Translations under genes and position numbers: made by a program
Origin: Hypsibius dujardini
Lineage: Eukaryota; Tardigrada; Eutardigrada; Parachela; Hypsibiidae
Direction of reading: 5' to 3'
NCBI GenBank assembly: GCA_001579985.1
Contig: LRSR01001949.1
Coordinates: 1 to 30,262 of the forward strand
Length of the DNA: 30,262 nt
Notes under the pieces: generated by a model
The model's input: the letters and a program-made list of their open reading frames with translations, nothing else
Told to the model about the DNA's origin: nothing
The model's database searches: none
Part shown: in pieces, positions 19,383 through 29,819 of the stretch
Numbering within the stretch: position 1 is the stretch's first letter
Layout of the letters: every line of letters begins with the position of its first letter

Positions 19383-20721
19383 GTGAAAACAGTGAGGACT
19401 GAGGACCTGAATGCGGATGGCTCTTGAGCGAATTGTCGGCAGCTGTGCAGGCAAGTTGTCGGTGCACGTGTAACACAGACCCAGTAGCCCAGACCATCAG
19501 GCCAGCTTTTTTGGGGCCAGACGAAAATGGGCTGGGGTGGAAGATAGGCTTGAAGGAAAGTGCCGAAATAGCCCCATTCGTGTGCAGCAATCATTGCGCG
19601 CTTTCCCAGTTTGTTTAATCCAATCAACCAATCAATGCTGTCAGTACTTATTGTTTGACGTGCGCGCCCCCTGGCGGGAATATTCGCCCGGATCCAGACT
19701 TCCTGTTTTTGAATAAGTTCTCGTGCCCGCTCGATTGCCAATCGTCCAGTAACGGTACTAAATTACCAGATTTGTTTCTAACCACATTGAGAATTACGAG
19801 TACTGTACCTGAGGACTTTCTGCTTGAGCTCGACCACTTTTCAGCCACTACCTTGTTCTGCCGTTCCGTTCCGTTAGCCAATCGGATATTTGTTTCGCAC
19901 CTCTTTCGGTATCCGACCTTCCTTTTGTCCACACACTTCCGTCGGCGTACCTATCAGGTTTACTTTTCATAAAGTGCCACCGCGTATTCGGACTTCGTTC
20001 TCTGAACCCGGCCTTCAATGTTCTGTTTTTTTGAACCGCGTCTGAATTAATCACTCAACATCGGACTTTACTTTAGCTGGGAGGCGTGACAGTCATTTAT
20101 TTATATATGTAAGTTATTACACGCCCAATCCGACACTGAATGTCGGTACTTACACTACCGGTACAGGTATTTATTACGGACAGACGCGGAACAAGGTCAC
20201 CGGACACAGGGCGCACCATGATATTAATCGTCGAGCTCGACGAGAAATGGAACAGACACATGGCGTGTGATAAAGCAGCTTTTGCGAAGGCTATTGTTTT
20301 TAACGAAATTCGACGTTAAAATGTCGAGCTGTCGACGTGTTGTTTAACAAGTTTCACTTTAAGATATTGACCAATACTTTCGTAGCTCCATGCTGGTATC
20401 TGTAATTAGTTGTCCGGTGTGTGTAATCTCATACTGTGCGAGTACTTTCGTATACACAAACAGCCTGAAGGAGCGCAATCAGTCGAGCAGCTAATTAGAA
20501 TAGTGAAACGAACAGAGAATAAGTGTTGATCAGTAGTGATACTAGTAAACCTATTTTGCCTGTACGTGCTGCTTGTTTCGTTCTAGCGCACGACGTGTGA
20601 GCTTCGGTTAATTTTTCGTTCCAAATACTAATACTGGCAGACAAAAGGCCAAAATCGAGCAAGCTCAGTTCCACTAAGATCCCTTTCTTCCTCCGGTGGG
20701 ATACGACATTTCCTCAACGCC
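19383..20721. other. Divergent intergenic region between RpL22 and the serine protease
   Basis: Promoters of both genes should lie here since they are head to head 1.4 kb apart. Seen: mostly unique sequence, a small perfect hairpin ccgacactgaatgtcgg near 20131, and no clear TATA box. Open frames of about 64-105 codons (19424-19972) match no family and look like chance. Confidence 0.5.
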
Positions 20722-20840
20722 ATGGGGATCCTCAGCAGAAGTTGTTGTTTCGCTCTGCTTGTGGGGTTGATCTGTGTTTTGACCAGAGGTTAGTCTGCAG
20801 TGCCAAATAATAAACGTGTTTCAGGTAGCGGGGAAGGTGG

Positions 20841-20876
<36 letters not shown>

Positions 20877-23485
20877 CATGTCTTTTGTTAGCGTTCGCGG
20901 ATGATATCATGGAGGGCAAAGGAAAGAGCGGGAATAACGCAGCCGCAGGCCAAGTAGTCCGCCTGAAGCAGACTCTGCAGAGCGGTCAATTTGACAGAAT
21001 CCGGAAGCGCCTCCCTTTTACAACAGGTGCCAGCGCCAAGAATCCTCTCAAGAAATGCGGCGTCCCTGGCGTGGGAATTCCTCAGGACTTCTTCTTGTCG
21101 AGCGGGAAGAAGATGCAGGTCGCTGTTACCAACGGTACGTCAAAGGTGATTGAGTTCATACTCAATTGCGCCTGAAACTGCATTCCGTTGACCGGACGAT
21201 AGAAAGGCTTGACATCCTTTAAGTAGGGATACCACCTGGAAGCCAGTGTCGGGTTGATGGGGGGGGGGAACACCATAGCATCTTGCCCCTCCTCCCTGAA
21301 TTTTGCTCGTGTCCGAGGCACCAAAACGTACTGTATTTTCGCGTTAAACAGGGACAGTCGTACTGGAGTAGAACGTGTGCACGGCTGTGTGCACCGTACA
21401 CGCAGCACAAGCACCGCGTGGCCGATTAAACGTTCCACAGCTCGTACGCTGTCCCTGTCTTACGCGAACGTACAGTACTATTGTGCCATAGGCACCACGT
21501 CTTTCTTGCAGTGCCAGTGGCACCGCTGAAAGATTGATTGATTGGTTGGTTAATTGTTTGGTCGGTTGATTGATTGAATACAAAGAGCGTTGTTATATAC
21601 TACTGGGCGGGGTTATTTAATACTGTAGACAATTGCGTATCAAATTTAGTTAAATCCAGCATATTATTGCGTCCTCGCATGTCATACGGATGCCCTAGCT
21701 AGAGCAAAAAGAGATGTGTTAAAGAGCAAAAATGTAATGAAGGATATTTTAAGCTGGATCTTAATTGACTTTGCTTTCAGAGTCGCACGACAAGGTCAGC
21801 GAGGCGGCGGTGAATTCGGTCAACCGACTCATGGAAGCCTTCCTCAGCAACAATCAACCGTCAACGGAAGATGTCTTTCCCCGGAGGAAACGGGAATCGG
21901 CTGAGAACATGACCAGGCGTATGCAGGTGGAGCCGACCATCGTCGGCGGCTTCGACGCACTGCCTAATCAAATTTGTTGGCAGGTCAGTTGAGGGAGGTT
22001 AGTTAAGGATGTGGGAAGTACGTCGTGAGTAACTCAAGTTCGAACAAAATTGGTTGAATGAACGGAAACCCGGTAAATCAGACAAAATTATACTTTCCCA
22101 CCAGATCAGGAACCGAAAATCCGGCTATTCAGTCACAGAAAGGTAGAGTCCCTGCAGGAGGATAAAGTAATTGCATAAAAGAAAGTGAATTGTGTTTGAA
22201 CCAACTGCATACGCCCTGACGGGGTTTCTTTCCGAAAGAAGCTTGCGAAATGCGAAAGTTGCTGCACGTTCACTAGGCCACGCCGCACTCGTGATCCCAA
22301 GAGTTTTTTATGCGGGAGATGTGCCACTGTCTGACGGCGATGTGCAGACGTTACTCACTCCTGCTCTAAGGACCCCTAATCAATAAAACAAAGCCTAGTA
22401 TATGTGCGCACACGATAGCTTCGCGCAGTAGAAATAGACCCACCGTAAGCTTAGACCTATGGATCCGCGCATGAGTTTACGTGCACTCCGGGCTAGGATA
22501 ATGAAGTAATGCTCTTGCAGTGCGCGAAGCCATCGCGTGAGTCTAGTATATGTGAGTCGTGAGTTGTGAGTCGTGAGTCTAGTATATGTGCGCACAATTA
22601 GGGATGGCAACACTAAAATTAGTCCACTCATTATAGTTTTTTTTTATCGACTAAAACTTCATGCCAAAGAATCTTATTAGTTTGGTCACTTTTAGTGGGT
22701 AACATTCCTATGACTTTTAGTCAAATTAGCTGACTAAATATAGTTTTTTTTTTATAGTTTTACCAATTAATCTGTAGTGAATAAAACTTTAAGTTTAGTT
22801 TGTTTCAGAAAATAAAAAGCTTAAAAAGCACACAAATTCCAGTGCAGCACAATTCGTTGACTCCTAGTGTTGACGAATCTCCACTGTTCACGTGTGGGTC
22901 TGTCTTTTTTTCAGGCAAAACTGACCATTGATCTGTCAGGAATCGGCACGGCCAGCTGTGGCGCCACCATCATCGGCAAGCGGACTCTACTAACCGCCGC
23001 ACATTGTACGCTGAACCCTTTCGTCTCGTACGTCATAGACTCTTAATCTATAGAACTTAATAATTCTAGTATTTATTATGTCTCGTTTGTTTTTGTCAAG
23101 GGGAGCCAAAGTCCAGTTCAAAGCCGAAAGCGTGGTGGCCCAGATCGGTGCCATGAACCGGAACTTTAACCAGTTCAACCCCGGCGTGGACGCCACCAAC
23201 TGCGCCGTCAACATCAACGCCGCTCGGATCGTCACCCATCCCGATTACGACCAACAGACCGGAGACAACGACGTGGCCTTGATCATTCTGTCCAGTCCCA
23301 TTGACATGAAAAAGTCTTGTGCCTGCAGCCTGTGCCTGCGCGACCAGTCGCCCAGTGTCGGGGACGTCTGCGTGGTTAGTGGAACTGGCGATGAAACTGA
23401 CGGTGGAAAAGGTACCATTACTTTAAACTGAGTCATCAATATACCTCGTTTGATTCTATCTTGCTCATTGTCTGCCTCTTTTTTA

Positions 23486-23538
<53 letters not shown>

Positions 23539-23641
23539 TTGTGTGTGTGTATGTGTGTGTGTGTGTCTGTGTCTGTGTGTGTGTGTGTGTGTCTGTGTGT
23601 GTGTCTGTGTGTGTGTCTGTGTGTCTGTGTGTCTGTGTGTC

Positions 23642-23691
<50 letters not shown>

Positions 23692-23707
23692 TGTGTATGT
23701 GTGTGTC

Positions 23708-23738
<31 letters not shown>

Positions 23739-24346
23739 CTGTGTGTGTCTGTCTGTCTGTCTGTTTGTCTGTGTGTGTGTGTCTGTCTGTGTGTCTGTGT
23801 GTCTGTCTGTTTGTCTGTCTGTCTGTTTGTCTATCTGTCTGTCTTTCTGTCTGTTTGTTTGTTTGCCTTCCTGTCTTTTTGTGTGCCTGTCTCATTGTCT
23901 ATCTGTCTGCCTGTTGCCCTTCTGTCCGCCCGTCTAACCGTATGTCTGAATGTTTCTATCCCACCTTTCTCGGTCACATCTTTTGGATTAGTGTAGAACA
24001 ATCGTCGATCTTAATAGGAAACAGGTTCCCAGTCCCGTTGAAGTGGGTCCGTGTTGCGGTGTTGGAGAACAACGGCGGCGGCAACTGCGCCGTGGGTACA
24101 GCATCCGATGGTCGGAGAACCGACTTGAACAACTTCATCTGCGCCGGGGATATTGTGGGTGAGGATTCGTGTCAAGGGGACTCTGGCGGCCCGTTGTTCT
24201 GCCTCGATCAGGCCAGCCAGAGTTTTTACTCTGCCGGGATCGTTTCATTTGGTGACGGCTGTGCGACGGGAGTCGGTGGGCAGTACACCAAGACCCAGCA
24301 GTACCTTCCGTGGATCAAATTAAACGCATTTCCTGACGTTCTGTAA
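20722..24346 (+). CDS. Secreted trypsin-like (S1) serine protease zymogen
   Basis: Exons 20722-20788, 20892-21134, 21781-21983, 22915-23027, 23101-23411 and 24018-24346 join in phase to 421 aa. Residues 1-22 ([22 protein letters not shown]) form a signal peptide encoded by exon 1. A ~130-residue pro-region follows, with one CGVPGVG cysteine and a furin-like FPRRKRE (R138-R141). The S1 domain starts [15 protein letters not shown] (157-171). The catalytic triad is intact: TAAHC (H201), GDNDVALI (D266), [13 protein letters not shown] (S368). D362, six residues before S368, is the S1-pocket Asp giving trypsin-like cleavage after Arg/Lys; SFGDGC follows. Odd points: the residue before IVGG is Thr156, a CACSLC cluster (282-287) adds cysteines, and SGTGDE replaces the usual SGWG. 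The exon 5/6 join uses acceptor ttaatag at 24017; the nearer cag at about 24023 would break the frame. The target and tissue cannot be told from sequence. Confidence 0.95.
20841..20876. repeat. TGA trinucleotide run in protease intron 1
   Basis: About twelve TGA/ATG units lie inside the 103-bp first intron, just before the acceptor. They create a false polyMet frame. Confidence 0.9.
21329..21477. mobile_element. TA-flanked MITE family D, copy 2
   Basis: Left end tactgtattttcgcgttaaa; right end tacgcgaacgtacagta. The interior is the reverse-oriented counterpart of 10261-10410, about nine-tenths identical by eye. It sits in protease intron 2. Confidence 0.85.
22395..22600. mobile_element. Foldback element K with tagtatatgtg direct repeats
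   Basis: acgatagcttcgcgca (from about 22412) pairs with tgcgcgaagccatcgcgt (to about 22541). Flanking direct repeats of ctagtatatgtg occur at about 22395, 22543 and 22580, the outer two extending to tatgtgcgcac. A small gtgagtcgtgagt repeat lies between the last two. It lies in protease intron 3. Confidence 0.6.
22605..22815. repeat. TTTTAGT-rich AT stretch in protease intron 3
   Basis: Many copies of (T)TTTAGT/ACTAAAA on both strands. A very similar composition and word set occurs at about 10570-10780 in the polyamine oxidase intron, suggesting a dispersed but degenerate repeat. Confidence 0.4.
23486..23912. repeat. Long TCTG / TG compound microsatellite in protease intron 5
   Basis: About 420 bp made of TCTG runs flanking mixed TG/TCTG blocks, including a pure TG run at about 23650-23690. 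It accounts for most of the 606-bp intron and for long Cys/Val open frames that are not genes. Confidence 0.95.
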
Positions 24347-25097
24347 ATTATTTTTATGTACACACCCATACCGTGGGGAATGTACAGTAGCTTCAGGTCA
24401 GCGATATGCCGGCATCGAAGTTGTACAACAATTACAATGGCTCCTCATAAAACGAAAGATCCAAAAATGCTATTTGTTCAGTAAATTATGAACGAATACA
24501 GAATTAAATGCAACGAATGCAACATGAACATTCAAGGACAAAAACATAAGAACGAAAAGTAGCGTTCGAATAGGAAAGATGATTGAGGTGAAAGATGATC
24601 CCGTTTTGCACTTCCATAAAAGGCAAAATGAAAACTAAGAAACAAAGAATAGAAACAAAAAGGACCTTTACTGTCGGACAGGTAAACGAGTAAGAAAACA
24701 TTCTTAGCTGCCAGCGAGAAAAGCAAACGGGATATGAGCAGGGCAGCCATCGGGCGGAGCTGTGTAGATGATGGTCGGGATTACGAGTAGTCTACCTGAC
24801 TCTTGTATCCACTTCTTGCAGATAATGCGAACCTGGTCAGCTGTTTCGCGTTTCATTTTCCGACCGACTTAAAACCAACTTTTTACCGGCGCCCAGCAAA
24901 ATGGAATGGTCGGAGTTTGAGCTATTTTAGCCAATGCATGGAGTTGTTTTTTTACCACAGCTGATCTAACATTCTTTGCACAGTCGATTGATTGATTCGG
25001 TTAATATTAGAAGACTTTTAAAAGCAGAGTTTTGTTTTACTGTACTGCCGCGTTAGCTTCGCGCAACAAACACAGCATTTTCAGTACGATTCAGTAC
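24347..25097. other. Protease 3' flank and intergenic sequence
   Basis: No gene is recognised. ATTAAA at 24503-24508 could be a variant polyadenylation signal. At 25038, tactgtactgccgcgttagc resembles a single end of the TA/CTGTA-type MITEs without a visible partner. Confidence 0.45.
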
Positions 25098-25323
25098 GAT
25101 TTTGACATTTCCCTTCTTGAAATTTGTTCTGACATCGATTGGCACTAGCGAAATCTTTTTTGGAGATCAGGGGGCGGAGCTATGGGTCATTCTCTTACCC
25201 GACCGGACACTTCGGAGTGAAATTTCAGAAATTACCCATAGCTCCGTCCCCTGGCTTCCAGAGAAGATTCTATCAGTGCCAATCGGTTTCAAATTGAATT
25301 TTAAGAAGGAAAATGTCAAAATC
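25098..25323. mobile_element. Foldback element family I
   Basis: Long imperfect arms. Left gattttgacatttcccttct then cgattggcact..., reaching gggcggagctatggg; right cccatagctccgtcccctgg, reaching agtgccaatcg and aaatgtcaaaatc. The arms are about 95 bp each, leaving a short central loop (about 25196-25230). A 129-codon open frame across it is a by-product. Confidence 0.75.
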
Positions 25324-26041
25324 TTTTATATCTGTCTATTTCGCAAAAAGGAAGTTTTTACAGTGAGAATCAGGGCAAATGGAAACCCCCAGTGTTTCCG
25401 CAACTTTGAAACTCTGAATAAAACACATTTTCAGAGTCACATCAATGAAATAAATGTTGAAAATCATCTTATTTATAGCTCTGTTAAATAACTTAAAACG
25501 GAGACATTATGGGTTCCCCGTCTGAAATCGTATATAGAAAAAATATGATCTAGCTGTAAATTAGACTAAATCAAGCAATCAATCAATGAAGGCAATGGTT
25601 AAGCGGTTAGTGCAATAGAGAAACTTTCGATTTTTTCCTCGCCTGGACCAGGGCTTGAGGGCAGACAAAATATATTTCTAAAATGTGCATATTTAGTTTA
25701 ATATCTATGAGAAAAAAATTCAGGCAGATTGGCGTGTCGGCTACCGTTCCGACCCCTTGTTATTAATAGTACACTAATGTTTCTGAGACGAGACTGGCCG
25801 GGCTAGTGTAAAATGATGCGTATCTAAATTAACAGGGCATCACACAGTTTGTCATTGCGCAGTTCCTACACCTTCCGAGCAAAAGCAGCTGTTGAATCAA
25901 ACAGAAATGGTCATTAGGCCATAGTAGCAGGGAATAGGTTTACTAACGAACCCGCCCGCAACGCTCGGTCAAAACCAACTAGTGTACACTTAAGTTTTCA
26001 TATCGAGCAATGCACTTTCAGTAACATGGCAGTCATACAAA
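25324..26041. other. Intergenic sequence with no recognised gene
   Basis: AT-rich unique sequence with a short AATC run near 25575. I see no coding or RNA gene that I can support. Confidence 0.5.
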
Positions 26042-26187
26042 CATGGCCAAAATTTTGGGTGGCAGACTTTAAGCCAAAAAGGGTGATCTGAGTTCGAGCC
26101 GAATTCTCAAGCAAGCTCAAGCCAAGAGTGGCTCAAACTCAGACCACCATGATGGCTCGAACTCTTCCACCAAAAATTGTGGCCATG
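26042..26187. mobile_element. Foldback element family J
   Basis: catggccaaaattttgggtgg pairs with ccaccaaaaattgtggccatg (ends given here in full, each about 20 bases, one or two mismatches). A nested inner pair gatctgagttcgagcc / ggctcaaactcagacc makes the whole 146 bp one hairpin. Confidence 0.7.
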
Positions 26188-26795
26188 CGTGTAGTTTGCT
26201 CTGATAATATGGCGCATTCGGACTTCTTCGTGCCGCTGATTTACGACTTGTCTATGGTATATCGCCGCGATACGTTACGGACAATTAACTCTGAGCACAA
26301 GTGGTGCTACTGTAAAAGTCGGATTTCGAAAGCAGAACACGTCCGACGACGAGGGTGTGTGCCGGAATTTGCTTTCGGATATCGCTGCAGTTAGAGCGCG
26401 ACGGATGACGTAAACGACCTCTACAGCTGTAGAGCTGTAGCTGCAGTGTGGCACACAGCACACCAGCAACGAGCCGGGTCGGCGAGGTGAGATAGATATC
26501 GAGCTGATTTTCTCGATCGGCGACCCACAACACGCTGTAGATTCAAGTATCGCAGTAGTACTCTATCCGGAGCATCGGTTATTTCCGACATACAGACACG
26601 TTGTGTTTAACTTTAAAACGTCGACTTATTCGCGGTCGACGTCATCGGTTGTGTGTGTGTGTGTCTGTGAAAGGTTGCCTCATACCACCATCTGCTTGAA
26701 CCCTCCGCCCTATACTGACATTGTGTGTGATCTATCTTTCTGGGGAACCATAGATACAAAGGCAGCCGGTTCGGGAAGACCTTCTCGCCACAACA
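26188..26795 (+). other. Upstream region of the multi-LIM gene
   Basis: Presumed promoter and 5'UTR. It includes a small palindromic cluster ctacagctgtagagctgtag (about 26420) and a GT run at 26650-26665. No TATA box is obvious. The 88-codon open frame at 26128 overlaps element J and is not convincing. Confidence 0.4.
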
Positions 26796-27313
26796 ATGGG
26801 ACCCAAAACGAAGGGAGCCGTTAAGTGTGCGGGCTGCAATTTCAAGATTGATTCTAAAGAGGTAAGCATGTGCGGCTTGAGAGAAAGAATTGCTTTAATT
26901 ATGGAAGATAACGTCTTTGTTGATTTCTTCAATGTGTAGCCCACGGTGGAGGCATTGTCGAAGAAGTGGCATAAGGCTTGCTTCGCTTGTGTAAACTGCG
27001 CCAAACCCATTGACGGGGACTTCCACCCTGTGGACAACAAGCCGTGGTGCAATGATTGCTTCATGGAGAAGAAAGCGCCCAGATGTGCCGATTGCAGTCT
27101 GCCAATTAGTGGGACTAGCATGAAAACGGAAGATGGAAGGACCTTCCACAAGTCGTGTTTTGACAAATTGTCCCTGGGAGTCTGCGAGGCGTGCAAAACG
27201 GACATTGCCTACACAGACGTGAGTGCCATACTTTAAGGCAGTGTATGAGTTCGTTTGTCTGTCTACCTGTCTGTGTGTGTGTCTGTCTGCTTGTCTGTCT
27301 GTCTGTCTGTCTA

Positions 27314-27359
<46 letters not shown>

Positions 27360-28529
27360 CGTCTGTCTGTCTGTCTACTGCTAATCTTAGTTTCTTAAGT
27401 TATTTACTAGTTTCCGTCCATGATCGTGTATATTTTCGATTGTCGTTTTCCCTCTTTTTGATGCTGTTCGATTTGACCGTCAGATATGTAAATAAATAAA
27501 TTTATTTACGACTTAGATGAACTGCTGATAAAACATCTTGCCATTACAGCCCGTCATCGAAGCATTGGGCAACAAGTACCACGACCGGTGTTTCCGCTGC
27601 ACCCATTGCGGAAATGCGGTGCCAGAGAACTTTCACGCTGAAAACGGCCAGCCGTTCTGCGATGACTGTCATCAGAAGAACCGTGTGAAGACCTCGCCCG
27701 TTTGCGACGTGTGCGAGAGTGCCATCACTAAGGGTACTCGGATCGAAGCCATCGGTAAATCGTACCACGAAGCTTGTTTTGCGGACGCTGCGTGGGGACC
27801 TTGCGACAACTGCCATGCCAAAGTCTTGCTCACAGAAGTACGTGTAAGGCCAGACATACTTTCCTCTCGTCTACGCCACTCGAAAAACAGATCAAACCAG
27901 TTCTCGTTAAAAAACACCTTGCCTGGCAAATTCGCTAGACAACTGTGCAAGTGTATAACCGGTGTCTGACTGTGTCTGGTTACAGCCATCTGTTAAAGTC
28001 AGCGCTCTCAATCGATTCTGGCACCTCGGATGCCTGAACTGCGCCGACTGCAACGAGAGCATCAGGATCAAGCCGTTTTACCTGCAGCAGGATCGGCCCT
28101 GTTGCGAAGCTTGCTATGTCGGTCACATTGCACCAAAGTGCGCTGGCTGTGCAAAACCCATTGCCGATGACCGCCTGAATGCAATGAAACAATCCTGGCA
28201 CCCGGAGTGTTTTGTCTGCTCGGTTCGTAGAGAACATTCATATTGGACTAATGGAGATAGACACATATCTGCAGACACAGACGCAAAATGAGACTTATTC
28301 ATAGGCACAGACACAGACACAGTCATAGACACAGACACAGACACAGACACAGACACAGACACAGACACAGACACAGACACAGACACAGTGTCAAATAAAA
28401 TAATTTTGTGTGTTTCTACAGGTCTGTCATAATATTTTGGCCAGTTTCGGAACAGAGTTCTTCAACGTGCAAGGGCGACCCTATTGCAAGCGAGACATTG
28501 AAGCCGCCAACATTACCGTCCTAAACTAA
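26796..28529 (+). CDS. Multi-LIM protein: four LIM domains plus two internal half-LIMs
   Basis: Exons 26796-26861, 26940-27218, 27550-27837, 27986-28222 and 28422-28529 join, all at phase 0, to 325 aa. LIM domains are double zinc fingers that mediate protein binding, commonly in cytoskeletal or nuclear scaffolds (FHL, PINCH, paxillin groups). Zinc ligands visible: LIM1 C11 C14 H33 C36 C39 C42 C59 C62; half-LIM A C71 C74 H92 C95; LIM2 C104 C107 H126 C129 C132 C135 C152 C155; half-LIM B C167 C170 H188 C191; LIM3 C200 C203 H224 C227 C230 C233 C251 C254; LIM4 C263 C266 H283 C286 C289 C292 C312 D315. In both halves the second-finger cysteines are replaced (K98/L101 and D194/W197) and the next LIM starts within a few residues. 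There is no other domain and no signal peptide. It resembles FHL/PINCH in being LIM-only, but the order matches neither. A paralog begins 1.2 kb downstream. Confidence 0.93.
27257..27378. repeat. TCTG microsatellite in LIM gene intron 2
   Basis: About 120 bp of TCTG with a few substitutions, on the coding strand. Confidence 0.95.
28303..28388. repeat. ACAGAC hexanucleotide microsatellite in LIM gene intron 4
   Basis: About 14 units of acagac, one with an internal substitution (tcatagac). It is the complement of the TGTCTG hexamer at 29902-29980. Confidence 0.95.
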
Positions 28530-29768
28530 CGATCCTTCCTGTTTTGGGATTGCGACCAACGTCAGCGGCGGCATGAGTTTTCCTCGACCCCAACACTTCA
28601 CACCCTTGTCCAGCCCTACATTAAAAATTCAGCGGCATTTTTCCCGATTGAAGAGCGAGCAATTTCTTTGACCAAAAAATTGCCGGCTTCGACGTAGTCT
28701 CGAGTTGAGTGCATTTTCTACTAATCAAACGGCTCCGAGCAGTTCTTTCCCTTTTAAGCTCTTTTTTTAGCTCTTCATTTGTCGTGTATACGAATCTTGT
28801 TTTTACACTGCCGTAATTGTCTCGTCTGTTTTCTCGTGATTCATGTAGTGGTCGCATTAACCCGTACATCATTTCGCTGATGAAAAAGCTAGCCGGGCAA
28901 ATGACTGGGGTCATTACGGTTAAACCACCCTCCCACCCAAGGGAGCTTATCAAATCTTTGGGACGACACTGATCAGGCTCAATTCCCATTTCCGGTTCTC
29001 TAGCCCGAAACTGAGTTATTCGATGGTTAACTGCCGGGACCTAGCCGGAGTTCTGTACTACAGTTCTGTATAGCGTGCGTCGTATACAGCACTGATCATG
29101 ATGGTCAAACTGATAAAGATAAATCACTCGTGAAATTCACATCAAAAAGAGCGCTGCGTCGGCGTAAGTGCAAAAGAACCCGGCACACAGAGCGCTTGCT
29201 GTATCATAAACAGTCCCAACACGCACACATGGTTTACGTTTTAAACTTGCGTGGAAAAGTGTGGGCGTGGTCGATGGTACTGCCCACCTTCGTCGTGTTT
29301 GTTATTAGAGAGTGTCAGCGATGCCAAAAGTGCCAAAAGTGTTCCTCAATGGCGGCTGTGCTCGCACCGTATGGGAAGGTTCCATCGATTTAGTCCGCGC
29401 TCTTAACTTTCCAGTCTTTTGTATGATACTGTTTATGCATCCACGTAATCGTACGGAGAGGATAGTGCATATGTATATGCCGGGTGCCTGGTGACTCTCT
29501 TTGAAACTCGAATACTCAGTGCTTCGAACCGTCTAGTCATCTAGTTAACTGGATGTTTAGTGTACTTTCTGGCAATCTTGTTTTGCTGACGGTGACATTC
29601 CGCCAGTTTCGCTGCTGGCGATCAAGAAGTCTGCACGTTACAGTTTCGACATTAATAACAAACTTGTTTTTTGTCTCCCTCTCCATAATCAGTCCTGCAG
29701 AACCTGCTTTTTTGTCTGCTACGGCTGAAAGTGGTATACTCTACGCGGCAAAGGAGGACTCTGGAAAT
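28530..29768 (+). other. LIM gene 3'UTR and intergenic region before the LIM paralog
   Basis: ATTAAA at 28620-28625, 91 bp past the stop, may be the polyadenylation signal. A 122-codon minus-strand frame (28621-28989) has no motif I recognise and is probably chance. The rest appears unique; the part just before 29769 is presumed promoter/5'UTR of the next gene. Confidence 0.45.
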
Positions 29769-29819
29769 ATGGCTGACAAGTCGTGTGCCGGTTGCAAGGA
29801 GCATATTTCGCGGGAGCAG
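29769..29819 (+). CDS. First coding exon of a second LIM gene (partial, runs off the window)
   Basis: The exon encodes MADKSCAGCKEHISREQ and ends at cag|gtacag, phase 0. It parallels exon 1 of the upstream LIM gene, where KCAGCNFKIDSKE also ends at a phase-0 intron: the same CAGC zinc-ligand pair, the same spacing to the splice site (eight residues in each) and a start Met shortly before. The remaining exons lie beyond 30262. The ATG is preceded by an A-rich context (ggaaatatgg). Confidence 0.75.

Noticed and set aside
19052-19741. 229-codon minus-strand Arg/Pro-rich frame
   Set aside because: It is an out-of-frame shadow of the Ala/Lys-rich RpL22 exon 2.
23450-23990. Long Cys/Val and Thr/Asp/Arg open frames on both strands
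   Set aside because: They are translations of the TCTG/TG microsatellite in protease intron 5. Only 24018-24346 of the longest frame is real exon.
25600-25670. tRNA-like or SINE-like promoter (tggttaagcggttagtgc)
   Set aside because: The A-box resemblance is weak, no proper B box follows and no cloverleaf can be drawn.
28621-28989. 122-codon minus-strand open frame
   Set aside because: It has no recognisable motif, overlaps the LIM gene's likely polyadenylation signal and has no partner exons.
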